Positions 1-5,909 of a DNA stretch of 7,354 nt are shown piece after piece. Position 1 is the first letter of the stretch. Each line of letters begins with the position of its first letter. Both the position numbers and the translations under genes were made by a program. The stretch comes from Nanohaloarchaea archaeon PL-Br10_U2g27 (GTDB taxonomy: Archaea; Nanohalarchaeota; Nanosalinia; Nanosalinales; Nanosalinaceae): NCBI GenBank assembly GCA_001564035.1, contig LKMX01000034.1, forward strand, positions 1-7,354. The letters are read 5' to 3'. The notes under the pieces are model-generated. The model was not told the DNA's origin and searched no databases. It worked only from the letters and a program-made list of their open reading frames with translations.

Positions 1-92
1 AGGTATATTGCGATCCTGTCGAGAGGAAGTCGTTGATCGAATGTGGCGGATGCGACGACGTTCTGAATTTCGATATCTTTATTCTCTACCAT
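1..92 (-). CDS. tbp: TATA-binding protein (TBP), N-terminal fragment
   Basis: The reverse strand from the ATG at 92 reads 30 codons to the window edge. The peptide contains IEIQNVVASATF followed by LPLDRIA, which matches the first strand of the first repeat of archaeal TBP (family pattern I-x-N-V-V-A-S-x-x, then a D/L-rich segment). TBP binds the TATA box and recruits TFB and RNA polymerase for basal transcription. Only the start of the first of its two saddle repeats is visible. The start is supported by a strong Shine-Dalgarno sequence, AAGGTGA on the minus strand at about 102-108, nine bases before the ATG. The gene is divergent from the membrane protein at 181. The short fragment limits certainty, but the motif is distinctive. 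Confidence 0.8.
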   Translation of the reverse strand, partial: MVENKDIEIQNVVASATFDQRLPLDRIAIY

Positions 93-180
93 AGTATTTT
101 TTCACCTTTAAAACCGTTTATAAACTGTTTATATACGGGATATATCTGATTTATAAACTAACTCTTTTAAAAGGCCTGTT
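93..180. promoter_or_regulatory. Divergent promoter region with three TATA-like elements between tbp and the 181-525 gene
   Basis: This 88-base AT-rich spacer has three TATA-like elements: the perfect palindrome GTTTATAAAC (116-125), GTTTATATAC (127-136) and ATTTATAAAC (149-158). The last is centred about 27 bases before the ATG at 181, as expected for a leaderless plus-strand transcript. Read leftward it would give tbp a leader of about 35 bases that keeps the Shine-Dalgarno at 102-108. The element at 116-125 would instead give a leaderless tbp message. A further palindrome, CTTTTAAAAG (164-173), overlaps an AGGCCT site at 172. Which TATA serves which gene cannot be decided from sequence. 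Confidence 0.6.
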
Positions 181-525
181 ATGGGCAATGGTATAAATCG
201 CTTCTATCTAATACAATGGTGGATGGGAAGCACGAGACAGTCAGTGATAGTTTTGATGGGTTTAATGGTTTCTTTGTCTATCGTTACTGTGGTTCTTGTA
301 AACTTTTCTGAGCCTTCCCAGGTTGAAAGTGTTGAAGAAAGAGGTTCTAATGTCTCTGTTGAGGCTGATCAGGCCGTTAACCTGTCTGATCAGGATGTTG
401 TCGATGTTGATGAGGTCCGTGAAGATGATAGAGATTCTTCAGAAATGAATATTCTGGAGCAAGCAATTTATGGTCTGTTAACTTTGTCGGAGGATATAGT
501 TGCAGGTTGGAGAAGCCTTACATAA
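181..525 (+). CDS. Hypothetical acidic single-pass membrane protein, 114 aa
   Basis: I do not recognise a family. The N-terminus (residues 1-19) carries a few basic residues. One hydrophobic helix (about 20-42) follows, then a strongly acidic, low-complexity stretch (about 44-88) rich in Glu, Asp, Val and Ser, and finally a short amphipathic segment (about 90-112). The layout suggests a membrane-anchored protein with a negatively charged domain, probably outside a halophilic cell. The ATG at 181 is favoured because a TATA element lies about 27 bases upstream, giving a leaderless message, and no Shine-Dalgarno is visible. It converges with rnp2, whose stop codon lies 15 bases away. The gene body has no AGGCCT palindrome, unlike the housekeeping genes nearby. 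The reading frame is probably real, but its role is unknown. Confidence 0.6.
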   Translation: MGNGINRFYLIQWWMGSTRQSVIVLMGLMVSLSIVTVVLVNFSEPSQVESVEERGSNVSVEADQAVNLSDQDVVDVDEVREDDRDSSEMNILEQAIYGLLTLSEDIVAGWRSLT

Positions 526-540
526 TTCTACTAGAAATAT

Positions 541-858
541 TCAAGGTTGAAGGCCTTTTAGTGTGCCGGAGACCTTCTCAGTATGGATTTGAGTGTTTGA
601 ATCAAGAAGTGTTAGGGCTGCTCTGAATTCTTCTTCAAAATCTCGGTTTATTTTCACTACTGCTTTCTGCTGCTCATAATTGAATTTTTCTTTCAGCACC
701 CATGGCTCTATCTCTGACAGGCCTTTCTCTCCTGAAAAGTCTTCTACTGCCTTTTTCACTGTTTCAATGGTTTCCGCAAAATCTTTCTTCTCGTCTGCCT
801 CTATCTTTATCTGGAGGTATCTATTCTTTTTCCTCAGGGATTTGGGCAGTTTTTTCAT
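541..858 (-). CDS. rnp2: Ribonuclease P protein component 2 (Pop5)
   Basis: This is the Pop5 subunit of archaeal RNase P, which helps the catalytic RNA remove 5' leaders from pre-tRNAs and pairs with Rpp30. At 105 residues it is slightly short for the family. Family hallmarks are the opening K-x-L-P-K-S-L-R-x-K-x-R-Y-L, a central region ending in EPWVL (about 50-54), the segment VVKINRDFEEEFRAALTLL (about 67-85), and the closing VSGTLKGL. The start overlaps the rnp3 stop by four bases (ATGA), which indicates translational coupling. It is the last gene of the rpl15e-rnp3-rnp2 operon. It carries two AGGCCT sites, both encoding Gly-Leu. Confidence 0.92.
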   Translation of the reverse strand: MKKLPKSLRKKNRYLQIKIEADEKKDFAETIETVKKAVEDFSGEKGLSEIEPWVLKEKFNYEQQKAVVKINRDFEEEFRAALTLLDSNTQIHTEKVSGTLKGLQP

Positions 859-1448
859 TCTTTCACCTTCTCTACGCCGGGCCTGACGTGCCTGTTTTCT
901 CTGCGTTTTTCTGCTTTTTCAAGTATTTTCCCAGGATTCTGTCTTACTGCTTTGATGCCGTCTCCACCCAGCACGTTGATGATTGCTGCTAAGTCTCTTG
1001 GAGGCCTTAAATCTTCTTTTTCGGCTGCGTTTGTAGTTATCAGGTAAGGTGTGTTGTATTTGTTGCATAGCTCGATGTTTTTACGCCAGTCGGCCATTAC
1101 TAGGTCGCGTCTCTTAGAACTGTAGAGTTTTGAGAAATCCAGGCCTATGGCGACATTGTTTTCTGCAGCTTTCCTGGCTAGAACATGGTTGAGGCCTGAG
1201 TCTTTTCTAAAATTTTCTGGGTGGAGGAGTATGTCGATTCGAGGGTCTTCTACTGCTTTCCTGTTCAGTTTGTTCTTTCCGCCTAGGTAGACTAGAACTT
1301 CTGCTTCGTCTCTATTCTTCTGAATTTTTTTCTTAAGCTGGCCCCAGTCTTCTTCGTCAAGTATTACTGTTTCTGTATCTATGGCTTCCTGGCTCCAGTC
1401 GAGAGTATTCTCAGGTTCAAAATTGATTAAAAAGTCGTGGAAGCCCAT
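855..1448 (-). CDS. rnp3: Ribonuclease P protein component 3 (Rpp30)
   Basis: This is the Rpp30 subunit of archaeal RNase P, a TIM-barrel-like protein that forms a complex with Pop5 on the catalytic domain of the RNA. The 197 residues show family segments in order: the hydrophobic strand VLVYLGG (51-57), DPRIDILLHP (68-77), the GLDFSKL strand and loop (102-108), PYLITTNAAEKEDLRPPRD (134-152), and the final INVLGGDGIKAVRQNP (157-172). The length is at the short end for archaeal Rpp30. The ATG at 1448 lies 29 bases after the rpl15e stop, and no clear Shine-Dalgarno precedes it. Its stop overlaps the rnp2 start. Archaeal genomes often place rnp3 and rnp2 next to rpl15e, which supports the call. 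Three AGGCCT sites lie in the gene. Confidence 0.92.
   Translation of the reverse strand: MGFHDFLINFEPENTLDWSQEAIDTETVILDEEDWGQLKKKIQKNRDEAEVLVYLGGKNKLNRKAVEDPRIDILLHPENFRKDSGLNHVLARKAAENNVAIGLDFSKLYSSKRRDLVMADWRKNIELCNKYNTPYLITTNAAEKEDLRPPRDLAAIINVLGGDGIKAVRQNPGKILEKAEKRRENRHVRPGVEKVKE
863..869 (-). promoter_or_regulatory. Internal Shine-Dalgarno site of rnp2
   Basis: The minus strand reads AAGGTGA four bases before the rnp2 ATG, inside the end of rnp3. It matches the usual archaeal anti-Shine-Dalgarno. Genes inside an operon here have such a site, while genes that start a transcript mostly lack one. This fits the mixed leaderless and Shine-Dalgarno initiation common in archaea. Confidence 0.6.
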
Positions 1449-1477
1449 GAAGACTTTTGTATCTAAGAAAAAGTTTT

Positions 1478-2053
1478 TTACTTTGCTCTGCCGCCTTGAG
1501 CGTTTTGTGAAGGCCTTATTTTTTCTGAGCCTTTTCCTTTGTTTCGGAGGCCTCTAGTCTTTCTGGCTGCAGGAGTCTTGCCGTTTTCTGCCCTGTTGTT
1601 TTGATCTGTTATCCAGTTGATGTCGTCATCAGCCTGGATTTCGGGATGTTCTGGGTCTACCATGATTGCTTCGAACCATCGGTAGTTTCCGTCTTCTGCC
1701 ACCCAGTAGCTGGCTAGAACCTCTAGATTAGAGTATTTTTTGGAGGCCTTCTGTTCTGCTATTACTTGTTTGGATTTTTTGGAGCTGTAACGGTTTTGTC
1801 CTGCTGCTGCAGGTCTTCTTCCTCCGCTAGGCCTCTGTCTTTTGCTCCCTCCTTTTCGGATTCTTACACGTACTATTTTGAATCCGTTCTTGGCTTTGTA
1901 TCCGAGCTGACGTGCTTTTGGAATTCTTGTTGGGTTATCTACTTCTTCGATTGTTCCTTCGCGTCTCCATTTTTGGAGTCTTTCTTGCCATACTTCGTCG
2001 AGATTGTCTTTAGGCTGGTCGTATTGTTTTCTGGCGTATTTGTAATAACTCAT
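1478..2053 (-). CDS. rpl15e: Large ribosomal subunit protein L15e
   Basis: L15e binds 23S rRNA in the large subunit of archaeal and eukaryotic ribosomes. The 191-residue product opens with SYYKYARKQYDQP and contains the conserved RIPKARQLGYKAKNGF region (43-58), VRVRIRKGG (61-69), the basic RPSGGRRP block, and the LASYWVAEDGNYRWFEAIMVDP core (about 113-134), all typical of the family. The acidic insert ADDDINWITD (about 141-150) fits a salt-adapted protein. The C-terminus is a basic tail. A TATA element about 40 bases upstream and a leader of roughly 13 bases suggest that it heads the operon with rnp3 and rnp2. Four AGGCCT sites encode Arg-Pro, Gly-Leu or Lys-Ala-Ser, depending on frame. Confidence 0.95.
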   Translation of the reverse strand: MSYYKYARKQYDQPKDNLDEVWQERLQKWRREGTIEEVDNPTRIPKARQLGYKAKNGFKIVRVRIRKGGSKRQRPSGGRRPAAAGQNRYSSKKSKQVIAEQKASKKYSNLEVLASYWVAEDGNYRWFEAIMVDPEHPEIQADDDINWITDQNNRAENGKTPAARKTRGLRNKGKGSEKIRPSQNAQGGRAK

Positions 2054-2085
2054 TCCTATCAGCTCGTAACTCTGTGTTCTGCGAC

Positions 2086-2098
2086 AAATATTATAAAC
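2086..2098 (-). promoter_or_regulatory. TATA element of the rpl15e operon
   Basis: The minus strand reads GTTTATAATATTT. Its centre lies about 40 bases before the rpl15e ATG at 2053, which places transcription start near 2067 with a short leader of about 13 bases. It is the only clear TATA element in the spacer in this orientation. Confidence 0.55.
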
Positions 2099-2118
2099 CC
2101 TAGTTTGAGAAGGCGGAA

Positions 2119-2129
2119 CAAATAAAAGA
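2119..2129 (+). promoter_or_regulatory. TATA element of the membrane zinc-finger gene
   Basis: CAAATAAAAGA lies about 35 bases before the ATG at 2159, putting transcription start near 2150 and leaving a leader of only a few bases. Purine-rich GGCGGAA just upstream could act as the BRE. This position also argues against the earlier TTG start at 2135, which would fall upstream of the predicted transcript start. Confidence 0.45.
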
Positions 2130-2158
2130 GCTTTTTGTCATCGTTTAGTTGTGATAAC

Positions 2159-2509
2159 ATGCATCCAGGATTAAAAGTATTGGTAGGAGCGTTCATGGTG
2201 GTATTAGGTATATTTGCGTCGCTGACTTATTCGACGGAAATCCTCAACTTTACTCAGGCCGTGATCGGTCCGCTGCTTGTGCTCGTTGGAGCTTTCATAA
2301 TTTGGCTTGAAAGCGATGAGTGGAAGCTTGCAATGCAGAAGGATACTGACAGAGGATTCGATATCCAGCAGAGACTTGAAGCTAAAGAGAAACAGTCAAA
2401 GAAAAAAGAAGAGACTACTGAATCTGAAGGTAATGAGTGTCCGGTCTGCAGCAAGGAATTTGACACTGAAAGAGGGATGAAAATCCATAAAGCTCAGAAA
2501 CATGGTTAA
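2159..2509 (+). CDS. Small membrane protein with C-terminal C2H2 zinc finger
   Basis: The 116-residue product has two hydrophobic helices (about 4-22 and 34-50) joined by a short polar loop, a charged and probably helical linker (about 52-90, rich in Lys and Glu), and a zinc finger at the very end: C94-x2-C97-x12-H110-x4-H115, with Phe at position 101 as in classical C2H2 fingers. If the hairpin inserts with both ends inside, the finger faces the cytoplasm, where it could bind nucleic acid or protein at the membrane. I do not know a named family. An in-frame TTG at 2135 would add eight residues, but the ATG at 2159 fits the TATA element better. It is divergent from rpl15e, and its stop lies six bases from the ligase stop. 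No AGGCCT site occurs in it. Confidence 0.75.
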   Translation: MHPGLKVLVGAFMVVLGIFASLTYSTEILNFTQAVIGPLLVLVGAFIIWLESDEWKLAMQKDTDRGFDIQQRLEAKEKQSKKKEETTESEGNECPVCSKEFDTERGMKIHKAQKHG

Positions 2510-2515
2510 ACTTCT

Positions 2516-4177
2516 TTATTGAGACTCGTAAAGTCTCTCAACTTTTTCTTTACTGTCAGGCCTATCTTTATCGTCTCTAAACTCTTTCAATCTTGGGAAG
2601 CGCAGCGCATATCCTGAGTTGTAGGTGGGGCTTTCTTGAATCTCCTCATACTCGACCTCTAAAAGCACTTCGGGCTTCAGTTCAACATCTCGCCCGTTTT
2701 CCTCAATAATCAATGGTTTAAGCCTCTCTGTTACTTCTTCTAGCTGCGCGTCTGTCAGTCCTGAAGACATGCGGCCTACCATTTCATACTTTTCTTCCTC
2801 CTTGTTCCAACACCCTAGTTTAAGCCTGCCCAGCCATCCGCTTTTACGGCCTTCGCTCCATTGGGCGCCTATTATAGCAAGATCTAGAGTCTCCATCACC
2901 GGTTTTAGTTTAACCATGTAGCCTACGCGAGAACCGGGATTATACTCTGCTTTGAGAGATTTCATCATCACTCCCTCATGCCCAGAATCCAAGGCCTTCT
3001 GCTGTAAACTGTTTACATCCTTTACTTCAGATGTTATTGACTGATCTGCCAGTTTGATGTCAGAATTTTCGATAACCACTTTTCTCAGGGCTTCTAACCG
3101 TTCTTCATAAGAATGGTTCATGAAGGACTCTTCCCTGTAGAGGAGGTCAAAAGGCCTGACTTCCACAGGGATTTCATTTCTCAGTTTTTCGATATCGTAC
3201 TTTCTTTTGATCCGTTGCGATAGTTTCTGGAAAGGTATTACTTCTCCGTTCTTCATTCCAACGATTTCAGTATCAATAATACAGTTTTGACATTCTACCT
3301 GATTTTCAATCACTTTTTTGACATCAGGAAACTGTTTTGTGACGTTTTCCAGTCTGCGAGTAAAAATCTTTACTTTTCCGTCCTTTACATGGATCTGGGC
3401 GCGCATCCCGTCGTACTTAAAATCTACAGCGGCAGGCCTACCAACTGAGTCGAACCCATCTTCTATAGTCTCTACTTTTTGCGCAAGCATGGATTTCACA
3501 GGCCTGAAGAGCTCTAAATCCAGTTTTTCAAGATCTTCTTCTCCGGCGCGGCAGGCCTCAGCTACCTTTCTGAAGTCGTTGGTCATGTCATAGGCGCGTT
3601 GAATTTCTTCCGAGTTTTCGCCGTCAAAGAAGGCCTCATCTAATGCGTCCCTGACAGTTCCTTCTCCTATGCCTATTCTCAAGTTCTCCAGCACTGTTCT
3701 GGCTAGATAGCGTGCTTCTCGGGGCTCTGCTGAGGATAGCAGGTTCGCAATCATTTTCTTCTTTTTGTCAGTATTCACGGACTGCGATATGCCGTCTTTC
3801 TCCATTTCGGCGACTTTTCGAAGCCTTTCCATTATCTGGCTTACTTCAAGTTTTTGAGTCATCAGCCGTTGCTGAGTCTTCTTAGCCATCATTTTCTCTG
3901 CTGCATCGCCTAGGTCTCCCTCGGTCTTCCAGACTTCTTCTACTTCTTTTTCTGACCTGCCGGAAGCAATTACGATTATATCTACAAGCGTTTTGCTTGA
4001 AACTCCAAGATCTAGGCCTTCCCAGGACGGAGATATTCTTCCTAGTGAAAGCATTACAGTATCTTCTAGGTCTTCGCCAGAGTTACTGTATAGTTCTGCG
4101 AGTATGGACGTCTTCTCAAGGTTGGACTGCGTCTTCTCAACTGCTTCATACGATTCTACAAGTTTTGAGTATTCCAC
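2516..4177 (-). CDS. lig: ATP-dependent DNA ligase
   Basis: This enzyme seals nicks in DNA through an enzyme-AMP intermediate during replication (Okazaki fragments) and repair. The 553-residue length is normal for archaeal LigI-type enzymes. The N-terminal DNA-binding domain spans about 1-225 and contains LRIGIGEGTVRDAL (166-179). The adenylation domain has motif I at FKYDGMR (253-259) with K254 as the adenylated lysine, motif III DTEIVG (302-307), motif IIIa FDLLY (343-347), motif IV EGVMMKS (401-407) and motif V VKLKP (422-426). The OB-fold domain ends with motif VI RFPRLKEFRDDK (526-537). All key motifs look intact. The start is a GTG. No earlier ATG fits, and a TATA-like element centred about 25 bases upstream implies a leaderless message. 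It is divergent from the nitroreductase gene. Eight AGGCCT sites make it the richest gene here. Confidence 0.96.
   Translation of the reverse strand: MEYSKLVESYEAVEKTQSNLEKTSILAELYSNSGEDLEDTVMLSLGRISPSWEGLDLGVSSKTLVDIIVIASGRSEKEVEEVWKTEGDLGDAAEKMMAKKTQQRLMTQKLEVSQIMERLRKVAEMEKDGISQSVNTDKKKKMIANLLSSAEPREARYLARTVLENLRIGIGEGTVRDALDEAFFDGENSEEIQRAYDMTNDFRKVAEACRAGEEDLEKLDLELFRPVKSMLAQKVETIEDGFDSVGRPAAVDFKYDGMRAQIHVKDGKVKIFTRRLENVTKQFPDVKKVIENQVECQNCIIDTEIVGMKNGEVIPFQKLSQRIKRKYDIEKLRNEIPVEVRPFDLLYREESFMNHSYEERLEALRKVVIENSDIKLADQSITSEVKDVNSLQQKALDSGHEGVMMKSLKAEYNPGSRVGYMVKLKPVMETLDLAIIGAQWSEGRKSGWLGRLKLGCWNKEEEKYEMVGRMSSGLTDAQLEEVTERLKPLIIEENGRDVELKPEVLLEVEYEEIQESPTYNSGYALRFPRLKEFRDDKDRPDSKEKVERLYESQ
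2519..2551 (+). terminator. Possible stem-loop terminator after the zinc-finger gene
   Basis: Ten bases after the zinc-finger stop, GAGACT (2521-2526) can pair with AGTCTC (2532-2537) across a five-base loop. An alternative pairing is TTGAGA with TCTCAA. The T-rich stretch CTTTTTCTTTACT follows (about 2542-2554). It overlaps the 3' end of the convergent ligase gene. Archaeal termination depends mainly on T-tracts, so the T-run may matter more than the stem. Confidence 0.35.
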
Positions 4178-4198
4178 ACAATTTTATGAGGACTCAAA

Positions 4199-4206
4199 GT
4201 TTAAAC
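4199..4206. promoter_or_regulatory. Shared palindromic TATA-like element between lig and the nitroreductase gene
   Basis: The perfect palindrome GTTTAAAC sits almost at the centre of a 52-base spacer. Its centre is about 25.5 bases from the ligase GTG at 4177 and 27.5 bases from the nitroreductase ATG at 4230. Both distances fit leaderless transcription from a single TATA element used in both directions. A second AT-rich element, TTATAA (4221-4226), is too close to 4230 for that gene and would give the ligase a leader of about 20 bases. No Shine-Dalgarno precedes either start. Confidence 0.5.
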
Positions 4207-4229
4207 CCATGCTTATCGCATTATAACCT

Positions 4230-4856
4230 ATGGTCGAGCTGGAAGACTTCGCCTCAATAACCACATTCAACGACTGCAGAAACGAAATAATTGAAAGAAA
4301 AAAACTCGGACGCATCCTGGAAGCCGGAAGAAACGCGCCATCACCCGGAAACGTTCAGGCCTTAGAGTTCGTGGTAGTGGAAGATGAAGAAACACGCCAT
4401 CATCTCTCAGAGATACTAGGAGACTCCCGAGTCAGTAAAGCACCATCGTCAGTAGTCTTAATATCTGATGTTCAGAGAATGGGGCGCAGAGTATCAGATC
4501 CGATGGAGGCCTGTTACTCGGAAGCCGCAGCGTCCGCACAGAACATGAGGATTCTTGCATCAAAAGAAGGCCTAAGCTCAAATCTTGTAACAGGTTTCAA
4601 CTCTGAAGATGTAGCAGGCCTGCTAAATTGCCCTGAAGGTAAAGTCCCTCTAGCAGTTCTGAGCTTTGCTTATACTGACAATCCTGTGAAGTCATCTAGC
4701 CGTTTTGGGATGAATCAAGTCTGTTTTTACAACGAGTACGGAGCACAGGTCAGCAGTGTGTTTGATGGATTTGAGTGGGAAGGCCTCAGAGAAGAGAAAG
4801 AAGTATATCACAAGAAAGCAAAAGGTATTGTCTCAAAAATTAGAAAGCATTTATAA
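4230..4856 (+). CDS. Nitroreductase-family flavoprotein
   Basis: Proteins of this fold bind FMN as dimers and use NAD(P)H to reduce nitro compounds, quinones or other electron-poor substrates. The real substrate here is unknown. Of 208 residues, APSPGNVQALEFVVVED (36-52) matches the conserved flavin-contacting A-P-S-x-x-N-x-Q-x-x-x-F-V-V-V motif. EAAASAQNMRILASKEGLSSN (98-118) matches the A-A-x-x-x-Q-N-x-x-L-x-A-x-x-x-G-L helix. VPLAVLSFAY (139-148) is the late strand leading to the C-terminal region. The usual N-terminal RRS-x-R phosphate-binding motif is degenerate: the stretch near CRNEIIERKKLGRIL (16-30) is short compared with typical members, so FMN binding may be altered. The start fits a leaderless message from the shared TATA element. 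Five AGGCCT sites are present. Confidence 0.85.
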   Translation: MVELEDFASITTFNDCRNEIIERKKLGRILEAGRNAPSPGNVQALEFVVVEDEETRHHLSEILGDSRVSKAPSSVVLISDVQRMGRRVSDPMEACYSEAAASAQNMRILASKEGLSSNLVTGFNSEDVAGLLNCPEGKVPLAVLSFAYTDNPVKSSSRFGMNQVCFYNEYGAQVSSVFDGFEWEGLREEKEVYHKKAKGIVSKIRKHL

Positions 4857-4884
4857 ATCTTGTATGCGCATTCATTACTAATCG

Positions 4885-4962
4885 ATGACAAGTTCTGCAG
4901 TTGTTACTTTGAGAACAAAACCCGGAAAAAGGTTTATAACTACTATAACTGAAACAATTTGA
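4885..4962 (+). CDS. Possible 25-residue micro-ORF upstream of the TrmB-like regulator
   Basis: ATG at 4885 opens a 25-codon frame ending in TGA at 4960-4962, 18 bases before the regulator start. The palindromic TATA element ATTTATAAAT (4849-4858), which overlaps the nitroreductase stop codon, is centred about 31 bases upstream and could give a nearly leaderless transcript. The peptide is Thr-rich with several basic residues and matches no family I know. The downstream half overlaps the regulator's own TATA element, so this may simply be chance coding in a promoter region. Low confidence. Confidence 0.2.
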   Translation: MTSSAVVTLRTKPGKRFITTITETI

Positions 4963-4969
4963 TAGGTGG
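4923..4969 (+). promoter_or_regulatory. Promoter and Shine-Dalgarno of the TrmB-like regulator
   Basis: A purine-rich BRE-like run, CGGAAAAAGG (4923-4932), precedes the TATA element GTTTATAA (4932-4939). Transcription start would be near 4960-4963. AGGTGG (4964-4969) is a Shine-Dalgarno about 11 bases before the ATG at 4981. The direct repeat TATAACT (4935-4941 and 4944-4950) overlaps and follows the TATA element and would be a natural place for an operator, for example for autoregulation, though this is inference. Confidence 0.5.
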
Positions 4970-4980
4970 ATACGTAAACA

Positions 4981-5799
4981 ATGGTCGCTAGTCAGGAGAC
5001 GCTCGACAAACTTGAAGACATTGGATTAAACATGTATGAACGAAAGATTTATTCCGCACTTCTAGGACGCGGAATCTCTACTGCAGGAGAGCTCTCCGAG
5101 ATGACCAACGTGCCTAGATCAAGAGCATACGATGTGCTTGAGTCTCTGGCCGAGAAAGGTTTTGTCGTTATCAAAGCCTCTCAGCCAATGGAGTACGTTT
5201 CAATTCCGCCACAACAGGCAATAGAGAACATGAAGACTCAGCATCAAGAGGACTTAAAGGAAAAACTTAACCGATTAGAGTCAATGAAAGGCTCTGAAGC
5301 GATTCAAGAGCTTGAAGAACTCTACGATCAAGGAGTAGAACTTGTAGATCCTGCAGAGATGTCTGGAAGCCTTAAAGGTTCAAGACAGATCCACCAGCAC
5401 ATGGGCACAATGTTTAAGGACGCCCAACAAAGCATCAAAATGCTTACATCTGAAGCAGGACTCAATGATTTACACGACAACCACTCAGACTTATTGGAAG
5501 AGGCAAGAGAAAACGGTATTCAGATCAAGATACTAACACCTGTATCAAGCGAAAACATGGCAGCTTACAACGAGTTAAAGAACTCCGCAGAAGTCAGAAT
5601 GCTTGATGAAGAAGAAATGCCTGCTATTCCAAACGGAAGATTTACTATCATCGACAACGAGGCAGTAACAATGTCTATGACGCACGACGAAGTTCATGCA
5701 ACGCAAGACACTGCATTCTGGAGTAAAAGCGATCATATGGCAGAATCGGTTCTCGAACCAATGTTCGATGTGCTCTGGGAACACGCCCCACAAAAATAG
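4981..5799 (+). CDS. TrmB-family transcriptional regulator
   Basis: The 272-residue protein has an N-terminal winged helix-turn-helix (about 9-75). MYERKIYSALL (18-28) opens it, and the likely recognition helix is in NVPRSRAYDVLESLAEKGFV (43-62), the TrmB/Sugar_tran pattern. A coiled-coil-like linker follows (about 82-118). The C-terminal domain (about 128-268) has SIKMLTSEAG, IQIKILTPVS and NGRFTIIDNEAVTMSM, resembling the phospholipase-D-like effector domain of TrmB proteins, without a catalytic H-K-D motif. Relatives bind DNA and respond to sugars or other small ligands. The ligand and targets are not visible here, and no sugar genes are nearby. The start is supported by its TATA element and Shine-Dalgarno. 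The gene is acidic and lacks any AGGCCT site across 819 bases. Confidence 0.85.
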   Translation: MVASQETLDKLEDIGLNMYERKIYSALLGRGISTAGELSEMTNVPRSRAYDVLESLAEKGFVVIKASQPMEYVSIPPQQAIENMKTQHQEDLKEKLNRLESMKGSEAIQELEELYDQGVELVDPAEMSGSLKGSRQIHQHMGTMFKDAQQSIKMLTSEAGLNDLHDNHSDLLEEARENGIQIKILTPVSSENMAAYNELKNSAEVRMLDEEEMPAIPNGRFTIIDNEAVTMSMTHDEVHATQDTAFWSKSDHMAESVLEPMFDVLWEHAPQK

Positions 5800-5810
5800 A
5801 GAGGCCTAGA

Positions 5811-5834
5811 AAAAACAAGGCGTGCCACGTTGTT
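5811..5834 (-). terminator. Possible intrinsic-like terminator of sppA
   Basis: Read on the minus strand, AACAA-CGT and ACG-CC-TTGTT form an imperfect hairpin with a three-base loop and a two-base bulge, and the T-run of TTGTTTTTTC follows at once. It lies about 75 bases beyond the sppA stop in the 110-base convergent spacer. On the plus strand the same hairpin is followed by the palindrome TAATTATAATTA (5834-5845), which is less T-rich, so it may end the regulator transcript less efficiently. Confidence 0.4.
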
Positions 5835-5909
5835 AATTATAATTAGAAAATAGTGAGGGGAAGAATCTGTAGTTTTCTCTCCTTATTCTGATTTCTGTCT
5901 GCTTTGAGT

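Noticed and set aside
526..540. Terminator between the 181-525 gene and rnp2
   Set aside because: The 15-base convergent gap has no stem-loop or T-run that I can see.
702..992. Long plus-strand open frame opposite rnp2/rnp3
   Set aside because: It is antisense to two clearly recognised, overlapping RNase P genes. Its Phe/Ser/Leu-rich product is typical of a complementary-strand shadow.
1766..2125. 119-codon plus-strand open frame across the rpl15e start
   Set aside because: It lies antisense to the L15e coding region, shows a Cys/Ser/Phe-rich shadow composition, and ends inside the divergent promoter.
2135..2158. TTG start eight codons upstream for the zinc-finger protein
   Set aside because: It would fall upstream of the transcript start implied by the TATA element at 2119-2129, has no Shine-Dalgarno, and the ATG at 2159 begins directly before the first membrane helix.
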